The notes below the pieces were generated by a model. The model was given only the letters and a program-made list of their open reading frames with translations, had not been told where the DNA came from and made no database searches. From the NCBI GenBank assembly GCA_045640525.1, contig JAZUFE010000023.1:1-39795 (forward strand): a DNA stretch of 39,795 nt, in the 5' to 3' direction. Numbering within the stretch: the stretch's first letter is position 1; every line of letters begins with the position of its first letter. Positions 33,841 through 39,795 of this stretch are shown piece by piece. The position numbers and the translations under genes were made by a program. Origin of the DNA: JAILLW01 sp045640525. GTDB lineage: Bacteria; Bacillota; Clostridia; Lachnospirales; Lachnospiraceae.

Positions 33841-34863
33841 TTACGGAGCCTTCGGCAGCAGTACGATGTTGCCGGCAGGCTCTTTTTTAATCAGATTCAT
33901 TATCGACAATGAAATCGAGTCAATCAGTTTCGACATATCGACTCCGTATGAAACAATACTGTGTTTGATAAGTTTGCAAAGATAACTGTTGTCGAAAGAG
34001 TACAACGTCATATTACTGTCCGGGTTATGACAGGTGGTGATGCTGTAAGCAATTTCATCATTGTCGCAAATAAGTCCGTCATAATGAATATGTTGCTCCA
34101 TAAAGCGGTTAAGCCTGCTGCAGGACTTGTTGCTGCGTATTTCGGACATTTCCGCATCCGTCAGCATAAGCACATTCTCGCTGTCAAATTTGTTTCCGGT
34201 TTCCAAAACAGCTCTCGCATATCCGAGATATTTTTGTACTGAGCTTGCTCTTTCGGATAAGAAAATTCCGCACAAATTCGAGCTTTCGAAAGACTTAACA
34301 ATATTGTACGCGGCATGATACCCATCAATCGTAACTAAAGGAAAATCCGGCAAATTGGTGTACTTATCATTGATAAACAATGTCGGAATGTTTTTGGTGA
34401 GCAATTTGGTGTATAAATCATAATTTACGGTCGGCAGATTGGCTCTTGACGGTTCACAGATAATGGCTTGAAAATTGCTTTTTAGTATACTCTCCAGAAT
34501 TTCCCGTTCATTGGCAGGGTCATTTTGGGTTTCAAAAGTGTTAAGTGAAAATCCGAACGAATTCAGGCGGTCTTTTAGCAGCCCCGTAAGTAAAGGGAAA
34601 ATATATGCTTCTTTATTGTTCACAATAAGCGCAATCGTATTTTTCGAAGCGTAGTATTCGGGCAGAATGTATATTCCGCTGCCATGCTTTTTGGTAATAA
34701 CTCTTTCATCTTCCAATATGTTCAAAGCTTCTCTGACGGTTGATCGGCTTACGCTAAACTGTAGACACAGTTCCCGTTCCGTCGGCAGCTTAAGATTGGG
34801 ATATGTATTGTCATTTATTCTGTTGAGCAGGTTTTGGGCCAGTTCTTTATATTTATTCTTCAT
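33841..34863 (-). CDS. AraR-like GntR/LacI-type transcriptional repressor
   Basis: N-terminal GntR winged helix (KNKYKELAQNLLNRINDNTY, LKLPTERELCLQFSVSRSTV, REALNILEDERVITKKHGSG) joined to a LacI-type sugar-binding domain (about 75-340: IALIVNNKEAYIFPLLTGLL, GLICDNDEIAYSI). This chimeric layout is that of AraR, the arabinose repressor of Firmicutes. I prefer the ATG at 34863 (340 aa), which gives the family's normal N-terminus; the frame from 34923 adds 20 residues without a ribosome binding site. Divergent from the ABC transporter, which it probably represses. The last codons lie in the terminator of the convergent response regulator gene. Confidence 0.88.
   Translation of the reverse strand: MKNKYKELAQNLLNRINDNTYPNLKLPTERELCLQFSVSRSTVREALNILEDERVITKKHGSGIYILPEYYASKNTIALIVNNKEAYIFPLLTGLLKDRLNSFGFSLNTFETQNDPANEREILESILKSNFQAIICEPSRANLPTVNYDLYTKLLTKNIPTLFINDKYTNLPDFPLVTIDGYHAAYNIVKSFESSNLCGIFLSERASSVQKYLGYARAVLETGNKFDSENVLMLTDAEMSEIRSNKSCSRLNRFMEQHIHYDGLICDNDEIAYSITTCHNPDSNMTLYSFDNSYLCKLIKHSIVSYGVDMSKLIDSISLSIMNLIKKEPAGNIVLLPKAP
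33846..33888 (+). terminator. Terminator of the sensor operon, inside the repressor gene
   Basis: GAGCCTTCGGCAGCA pairs with TGTTGCCGGCAGGCTC around a short loop, followed by TTTTTT. It starts 7 bases after the response regulator stop and is wholly within the last codons of the minus-strand repressor gene, which read KEPAGNIVLLPKAP. Confidence 0.88.
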
Positions 34864-35073
34864 AGTCTCAAAAAAATATCCAAAAGTTCTGTTTTTTATT
34901 TTTGCGCATACGGTACGAATCATTTTATGCGTATAAAAAGATAGTTTTGATTAGAATTTTTACGGTTCTGACTTCTTTATGGTGATTTTGCACAAAGAGT
35001 TTCTCTTGTTAACAGGTAGCATTTTGGGTCAAAATCATCTTCCGAAAGAAAATTTTAAACAAAATCGTAAGAA

Positions 35074-35089
35074 AAATACACGTACAAAG
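35074..35089. promoter_or_regulatory. Candidate AraR-type operator
   Basis: AAATACACGTACAAAG resembles the B. subtilis AraR site ATTTGTACGTACAAAT, with a perfect CGTACAAA right half and a degenerate left half. It lies just upstream of the transporter -35 box, next to a gene for an AraR-like protein. Confidence 0.4.
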
Positions 35090-35112
35090 TTTGTTGTATC
35101 CATTATACCCTA

Positions 35113-35140
35113 TTGAATTAATAATTGGTATGGATAAAAT
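35113..35140 (+). promoter_or_regulatory. Candidate promoter of the ABC transporter operon
   Basis: TTGAAT (35113-35118), 16-base spacer, TAAAAT (35135-35140). Transcription would start near 35147, leaving a leader of about 115 bases that contains the hairpin at 35212-35232. Confidence 0.5.
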
Positions 35141-35211
35141 GACGAAAGACAATTTATTGGTATTTTTCAAATTGAAGATGCATCACGAAAACCATAGACT
35201 TTACTTAGCGG

Positions 35212-35232
35212 GTCAACTTAGAGCAAGTTGAC
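35212..35232 (+). repeat. Perfect inverted repeat in the transporter leader
   Basis: GTCAACTT (35212-35219) and AAGTTGAC (35225-35232) are exact inverted arms around AGAGC. It lies about 17 bases upstream of the ribosome binding site. It could be an mRNA-stabilising 5' hairpin or a DNA operator. Confidence 0.6.
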
Positions 35233-35261
35233 AATTACATTTCCAATAGGGAGGAAGAAAA

Positions 35262-36260
35262 ATGAAAAGAAAGATTATGGCTGCCATCTTAAGCGTGGCA
35301 ATGATTGCAACATTGGTTGGTTGCGGATCTTCAACAAGCGCAGCTTCTGAATCTGCTTCAGCACCTGCAGCTTCAGGCGACTTGATCAAGGTAGGTATTA
35401 TTAACAACGATCCTAACGAATCAGGATACAGAACAGCTAATGATGCTGACTTACAGAAGACATTTACTAAAGAGAACGGATATGATGCTTCATTCGCATA
35501 CAGCTTACAGAATGATGAGCAGATTGCAGCAGCTCAGAAGTTCGTAGCAGATGGTGTTGATTACTTATTGTTATCTGCAGCTGATACAGCAGGTTGGGAT
35601 TCAGTTCTTAAGGATGCACAGAATGCAGGTATTAAGGTTATTTTGTTCGACCGTACAATTGATGCTGATCCTTCATTGTATGAAGCTTCAATCGTATCTG
35701 ATATGGACAAGGAAGGCCAGACAGCTGTTGATTGGTTGGCAGGTCAGGGATTGTCAGAGTACAACGTAATACATATTCAGGGTGTTATGGGTTCAGCAGC
35801 TCAGAAGGGACGTTCAGGAGCTTTGGATGCAAAGGTTGCAGCAGAAGCTAACTGGAATCTTGTAACACAGCAGACAGCTGAGTGGAACGCAGAAAAGGCA
35901 CAGCAGATCGTACAGTCGGTTATTGACGCAGGAACACCTTTCAACGTAATCTATGCTGAAAATGATGATATGGCTAAGGGTGCTGTAGCAGCATTGGATA
36001 AAGCAGGTATCACACACGGTGTTGGTAAAGACGTAATCGTTATGGGATTTGACTGCAACAAGTGGGCTCTTGAAGAATTGTTGGCAAAGAACTGGAACTA
36101 TGATGGCCAGTGTAATCCTTTCCAGTCTTCTTACATTGATGAAATCATCAAGAAGCTTCAGGCAGGTGAAACAATTTCCGAAAAGACAATCATCATGGAT
36201 GAAAAGGGCTTTGATGCTTCAACAATCACACAGGATGATGTTAACAATTACGGAATCTAA
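35262..36260 (+). CDS. ytfQ: Sugar ABC transporter substrate-binding lipoprotein, YtfQ-like
   Basis: Captures the sugar outside the membrane for the transporter below. Lipoprotein signal peptide MKRKIMAAILSVAMIATLVG with Cys 21, a Ser/Ala linker, then a Periplasmic_BP_4 domain (IKVGIINNDPNESGYRTAND, VKVILFDRTIDADP-like segment, VIYAENDDMAKGAVAALDKA, CNPFQSSYIDEII). Closest in layout to galactofuranose-binding YtfQ; the actual sugar (galactofuranose, arabinofuranose or ribose-like) is uncertain. Codon choice is strikingly uniform (many GCA/GCT, TCA, AAG, CAG) unlike the neighbours, a sign of high expression. A terminator follows before the ATPase gene, which would make this product more abundant. 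Confidence 0.9.
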   Translation: MKRKIMAAILSVAMIATLVGCGSSTSAASESASAPAASGDLIKVGIINNDPNESGYRTANDADLQKTFTKENGYDASFAYSLQNDEQIAAAQKFVADGVDYLLLSAADTAGWDSVLKDAQNAGIKVILFDRTIDADPSLYEASIVSDMDKEGQTAVDWLAGQGLSEYNVIHIQGVMGSAAQKGRSGALDAKVAAEANWNLVTQQTAEWNAEKAQQIVQSVIDAGTPFNVIYAENDDMAKGAVAALDKAGITHGVGKDVIVMGFDCNKWALEELLAKNWNYDGQCNPFQSSYIDEIIKKLQAGETISEKTIIMDEKGFDASTITQDDVNNYGI

Positions 36261-36277
36261 TTAAGTAGTTTATGGCG

Positions 36278-36308
36278 GCGCAGCGACAACAAACGCTGCG
36301 CTGTTTTT
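36278..36308 (+). terminator. Partial terminator between binding-protein and ATPase genes
   Basis: GCGCAGCG (36278-36285) pairs perfectly with CGCTGCGC (36294-36301), followed by TGTTTTT. Because the ATPase gene follows with no visible promoter, this is probably a leaky terminator that sets a high ratio of binding protein to permease. Confidence 0.8.
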
Positions 36309-36342
36309 AACTAAGACGCAGAACAATCAAGGAGAATGACCG

Positions 36343-37854
36343 GTGGAAAAAGTACTAGAGTTAAAGAACATACACAAAAGCTTCCCCGGCGTTTTGGCTC
36401 TTCAGGGAGTGGATTTCACATTACGTGAAGGTGAAATACATGCACTGATGGGTGAAAACGGAGCCGGAAAATCCACGTTGATTAAGGTAATTACCGGTGT
36501 TTATACAAAAGATGAGGGAACTATCTCATTAGGAGGAAAAGAAGTTTCAATTAAGTCTCCACAGGATGCCCAGAAGGTAGGAATAAGTACTGTTTATCAG
36601 GAAATTACATTATGTCCAAACCTATCCGTTGCTGAAAACATGTACATAGGCCGAACATCCGGAGTTATCCAAAACTGGGGAACAATGAATACCAAAGCTG
36701 ATGAAATACTGAAATCTTTGGATATTCCTGCTAAAGCGACTCAGCAATTGGGAAGCTGCTCAATTGCGGTTCAACAGATGGTAGCGATAGCGCGTGCTGT
36801 TGATATGGATTGTAAAGTCCTTATTTTGGACGAGCCGACCTCTTCTTTGGATGAACAGGAAGTTGAAAAGTTGTTTAAACTGATGAAGGATTTGAAAGCA
36901 AGAGGTGTAGGAATAATTTTCGTTACACATTTCTTGGATCAGGTATATGAAGTCAGTGACAGAATTACCGTATTGCGAGACGGAAAATTGGTGGGTGAAT
37001 ATACAGTTGCGGAACTTCCCAGAGTTCAACTGGTTTCCAAAATGTTGGGAAAAGAACTTGATGATATGTCAGACATTAAGAGTGAAGCTCCTTCTTCAAA
37101 AGTTGACAATGCATCGACGGTAATTGAAGTTAGCAATCTTGCATCCGACCAGGGAATCAAACCTTTTGATTTCTATATTCAAAAGGGTGAAGTCAATGGA
37201 TTTACGGGACTTTTGGGATCCGGTCGTTCCGAATGTGTCAGAGCAATTTTTGGTGCAGATAAGGTTATAAGCGGAACGGTAAGAAAGAACGGAAAAGAAA
37301 TTAAGATAAGCAAACCGCTTGATGCGATGAAGGCAGGTATCGGATATCTGCCCGAGGACAGAAAGATAGACGGAATAATCGGAGATCTTTCCGTAAGAGA
37401 AAATATTATCCTTGCATTACAGGTAATGAAGGGATTCTTTAAACCTTTCACCAAAGCCGAAGCCAATAAGTTTGCGGAAGAATACATTAAACTTCTGGGA
37501 ATTAAGACGGCATCTGCGGATACACCGATTAAATCTTTATCCGGAGGTAATCAGCAGAAATGTATTCTTGCAAGATGGCTTCTGACGAATCCCGAATATT
37601 TGATTTTGGATGAGCCTACCAGAGGTATTGATGTAGGTACCAAGGTCGATATTCAGAAACTTGTTTTGAAACTTGCTTCGGAAGGTATGAGCATTACGTT
37701 CATTTCATCCGAAACAGACGAAATGTTAAGAACATGTTCAAGATTGGTTGTAATGCGAGACAGAAAGGTTGTAGGTGAATTATCCGGTGATGATTTGAAC
37801 CAGACAATGATTATGAATACGATAGCCGGAGGTGACAGTAATGAAAATGAGTAA
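36343..37854 (+). CDS. ytfR: Sugar ABC transporter ATP-binding protein, YtfR-like (503 aa)
   Basis: Two fused ATPase domains, as in RbsA/MglA/YtfR. First: Walker A GENGAGKST (37-45), degenerate signature LGSCSIAVQQ, Walker B LILDEPTSSLD. Second: nucleotide loop GLLGSGRSE (degenerate Walker A), signature LSGGNQQK, Walker B LILDEPTRGID. The loss of canonical motifs in opposite halves is normal for this family. GTG start with AAGGAG upstream. Cytoplasmic, couples ATP hydrolysis to the two permeases encoded downstream; overlaps the first permease gene by 14 bases. Confidence 0.93.
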   Translation: MEKVLELKNIHKSFPGVLALQGVDFTLREGEIHALMGENGAGKSTLIKVITGVYTKDEGTISLGGKEVSIKSPQDAQKVGISTVYQEITLCPNLSVAENMYIGRTSGVIQNWGTMNTKADEILKSLDIPAKATQQLGSCSIAVQQMVAIARAVDMDCKVLILDEPTSSLDEQEVEKLFKLMKDLKARGVGIIFVTHFLDQVYEVSDRITVLRDGKLVGEYTVAELPRVQLVSKMLGKELDDMSDIKSEAPSSKVDNASTVIEVSNLASDQGIKPFDFYIQKGEVNGFTGLLGSGRSECVRAIFGADKVISGTVRKNGKEIKISKPLDAMKAGIGYLPEDRKIDGIIGDLSVRENIILALQVMKGFFKPFTKAEANKFAEEYIKLLGIKTASADTPIKSLSGGNQQKCILARWLLTNPEYLILDEPTRGIDVGTKVDIQKLVLKLASEGMSITFISSETDEMLRTCSRLVVMRDRKVVGELSGDDLNQTMIMNTIAGGDSNENE

Positions 37855-38917
37855 GTTGATGAAAAGCATTTTTAGAAAACAAATATTCATACCGTTGGCT
37901 ACGTTGCTTTTGCTGGCTATATTCAATCTGATTGCCGATCCTTCGTTTTTCAAAATTTCGTTGGGTTTAAGTTCATCGGGAGAACCGGTATTGTCGGGAT
38001 ACCTGGTAACAATACTTGATTACGGTTCAGAGCTTGCAATACTTGCAATAGGAATGACACTTGTAACGGCAGCTTCCGGCGGACAGGATATTTCGGTCGG
38101 AGCCGGAATTGCCATTACGGGAAGTGTGATTTTGAGAATGCTCTGCGGTTCGGATTCAAGAGCCGATTCGCTTCAAATGCCGATATTCTGTGCATTCTTG
38201 ATTGCTGTTGTGGCAGGAATGGCATGCGGTGCCTTTAACGGAATGCTGGTTTCCATATTCAAAATACAACCTATGGTAGCAACACTTATTTTGTTTACTG
38301 CCGGTCGCTCGATTGCGGCATGGATTAATAATAATGAATTGCCTATAGTTAACGATCCTTCGTTTCAGTATTTTGGTAATTTCTTCCCGGGATGCCCGGT
38401 ACCGACCCCGTTCTTTATTGCTGTGGCAGTAATGATCATAATGGCGTTGATTATGAAATTTACCAATCTCGGCTTGTATGTACAATCTGTCGGAATCAAT
38501 CCGAAGTCCTCTAGATTGAACGGTCTGAATCCAACTTTCATCAAGTTCCTGACCTTTGTTATACTTGGTGTCTGCGTTGCAATCTGCGGATTGATTAAGA
38601 CAAGCCGATTGGCAACCATTAACTATTCTGTTATTGCCAAGGATATTGAAATGGATGCCATCCTTGCGGTTGCTCTTGGAGGAAATGCATTAAGCGGTGG
38701 TAAATTCAGTCTCGGTGCTTCCATACTCGGAGCATATGTTATTCAGTTTCTGACTACGACACTGTACAAGTTCCAGGTTAATTCGGCGGCACTTCCTGCT
38801 TATAAAGCGGTAGTGGTTATCTTATTGGTAGTATTCTCCGCACCTGTTGTAAGAGAATTCATTTCTGCCAAGTGGAAACTGTTTATAAGTAAATTATCAT
38901 CGAAGGAGGTGGCATAA
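37841..38917 (+). CDS. ytfT: Sugar ABC transporter permease 1, YtfT-like
   Basis: ATG at 37841 follows GGAGGTGAC; the frame from 37832 would start inside that site. About 358 residues with 8-10 membrane helices of the BPD_transp_2 (RbsC) family: ELAILAIGMTLVTAASGGQD followed by ISVGAGIAITG (the conserved GGxDISVG motif), ACGAFNGMLVSIFKIQPMVA TLILFTAGRSIAAW, and AVALGGNALSGGKFSLGAS. The stop overlaps the next start by one base (TAATG). Confidence 0.92.
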   Translation: MKMSKLMKSIFRKQIFIPLATLLLLAIFNLIADPSFFKISLGLSSSGEPVLSGYLVTILDYGSELAILAIGMTLVTAASGGQDISVGAGIAITGSVILRMLCGSDSRADSLQMPIFCAFLIAVVAGMACGAFNGMLVSIFKIQPMVATLILFTAGRSIAAWINNNELPIVNDPSFQYFGNFFPGCPVPTPFFIAVAVMIIMALIMKFTNLGLYVQSVGINPKSSRLNGLNPTFIKFLTFVILGVCVAICGLIKTSRLATINYSVIAKDIEMDAILAVALGGNALSGGKFSLGASILGAYVIQFLTTTLYKFQVNSAALPAYKAVVVILLVVFSAPVVREFISAKWKLFISKLSSKEVA

Positions 38918-39795
38918 TGAACACTAAAATTAGGCCTAACTTCTTTGGGAAAAAAGGAAAATTGACAGATACCAATTTGCTTTTGACGATTACGATAGTT
39001 GTATTTGTTTTAATGTATGTAGGCGCCATGGTATTTTTGAAAGAAGGATTTCTGAATCCTCAGTCATTCTTCAATATGTTCAATGAAAATGCAGCATTGA
39101 TAATTCTATCCTGCGGATTAAGCCTTGTAATGATTACGGGAGGTATAGATATTTCCGTCGGAGGAGTTACGGCCTTGGTAACAATGTCATGTGCGGTATA
39201 TCTTGATCGACATAACGGTTCGGTTTGGGGAGCCATGCTTCTTGCTTTGGGAATAGGACTTGCATTCGGACTTGTTCAAGGATATTTGGTTGCGTATCTT
39301 GAAATACAGCCGTTTATCGTAACTTTGGCAGGTATGTTCTTTGCCAAGGGAATGACGACAATTGTTAATACCGATCCTTTTAACGTTGCCAACGAAGGTT
39401 TCGTTAAGATGAAGGAAGCAAGAATCATTGTTCCGGGAATGAGTTATACCAACAGACTCGGAAAGACTATGGATTCTTACGTTGAAATCGGAGTCATTGT
39501 GGCTATAGTTATAGTATTGCTTTTGTTCATCATGTTAAGATGGACCAAACTCGGAAGATCTTTCTATGCGGTAGGAGGAAACAGTCAGTCGGCTCTTATG
39601 CTTGGTATTAATGTAAAGAGAGTTCGTTTCCTCGCTCAGTTATTCTCAGGAATTTTAGCAGGAATCGGTGGTTATGTATATTTCCTTCACTGTGGATCAG
39701 GTGCTGTTACAAATGCGCAGGGTGCAGAAATGGATGCTATCGCTTCATCAATTATCGGTGGAACAATGCTTACTGGTGGTGTTGGTAACATCATC
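38917..39795 (+). CDS. yjfF: Sugar ABC transporter permease 2, YjfF-like (partial)
   Basis: ATG follows GGAGGTGG and overlaps the previous stop by one base. The frame is open for 293 codons to the window end. Second RbsC-family permease: SCGLSLVMITGGIDISVGGV, GLVQGYLVAYLEIQPFIVTL, RSFYAVGGNSQSALMLGINV, and GAEMDAIASSIIGGTMLTGG at the edge. Two non-identical permeases with one double ATPase is the YtfR-YtfT-YjfF arrangement. A full-length protein would need about 30-40 more residues. Confidence 0.92.
   Translation, partial: MNTKIRPNFFGKKGKLTDTNLLLTITIVVFVLMYVGAMVFLKEGFLNPQSFFNMFNENAALIILSCGLSLVMITGGIDISVGGVTALVTMSCAVYLDRHNGSVWGAMLLALGIGLAFGLVQGYLVAYLEIQPFIVTLAGMFFAKGMTTIVNTDPFNVANEGFVKMKEARIIVPGMSYTNRLGKTMDSYVEIGVIVAIVIVLLLFIMLRWTKLGRSFYAVGGNSQSALMLGINVKRVRFLAQLFSGILAGIGGYVYFLHCGSGAVTNAQGAEMDAIASSIIGGTMLTGGVGNII

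Larger units (their letters stand above)
34864..35261. other. Divergent regulatory region between repressor and ABC transporter
   Basis: About 400 bases without a gene. It holds an AraR-like half site (35074-35089), a plus-strand promoter (35113-35140) and a perfect hairpin in the transporter leader (35212-35232), ending with a GGGAGGAAG ribosome binding site. No good minus-strand promoter for the repressor stands out. Confidence 0.55.

Noticed and set aside
1..39795. CRISPR array or insertion sequence
   Set aside because: No regularly spaced repeats of 25-40 bases and no transposase frame or terminal inverted repeats were seen; the only recombinase is the tyrosine integrase.

Overview
The window looks like chromosome from an AT-rich, Gram-positive clostridium, most likely a Lachnospiraceae member of the Butyrivibrio/Roseburia kind. 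The reasons are many lipoproteins with a lipobox Cys near residue 21, strong AGGAGG-type ribosome binding sites with ATG, GTG and TTG starts, a shikimate dehydrogenase-kinase fusion, and a sugar regulation locus of sensor kinase, anchored binding protein and AraC response regulator. The taxonomic call is inference from protein families; no 16S or other marker is present.

Left part (1-9960), accessory and decaying. After a terminator and an orphan lipoprotein (335-1729) comes a graveyard: the N-terminus of a MATE exporter, the N-terminus of an opposing lipoprotein, and a CHASE2/HD-type signalling gene with a frameshift and two apparent internal deletions (2282-3602). Next are two minus-strand lipoproteins (one with a FecR domain), a DUF1016/YhcG-type PD-(D/E)XK nuclease and an XRE repressor. 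The repressor is divergent from a small ORF, an excisionase-like protein and a tyrosine integrase. The integrase ends beside the 3' end of tRNA-Pro(CGG), with a perfect tandem 11-bp repeat between them. This is the layout of an integrative element in a tRNA gene.

Middle (9997-15284), housekeeping: D-Ala-D-Ala carboxypeptidase and trmB are divergent with 35 bp between them. Then come an ECF sigma factor, a membrane protein in the anti-sigma position and a YfbK-like von Willebrand A lipoprotein.

15345-28723: an aromatic operon (tyrA, DAHP synthase, aroB, aroA, aroC, aroE-aroK fusion, aroQ) encodes every step from PEP + erythrose-4-P to chorismate plus the tyrosine branch. Without a terminator it continues into an envelope module: YfhO-type membrane glycosyltransferase, CotH-family kinase, VTC polyphosphate polymerase domain protein, DUF4956 membrane protein and YdjC-type deacetylase. 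It faces a convergent CsbB/GtrB-like glycosyltransferase. I consider this the most interesting possible undescribed system in the window: polyphosphate chemistry, secreted kinase-like chemistry and undecaprenyl-phosphate-sugar chemistry in one transcription unit.

29769-39795: a sugar-uptake locus. A YesM-type histidine kinase, a membrane-anchored sugar-binding protein (paralogous to the transporter's own) and an AraC-type response regulator face a convergent AraR-like GntR/LacI repressor. Divergent from the repressor is a ytfQ-ytfR-ytfT-yjfF-like pentose/hexofuranose ABC transporter; the last permease runs off the window. Both convergent gene pairs have terminator hairpins built into coding sequence.
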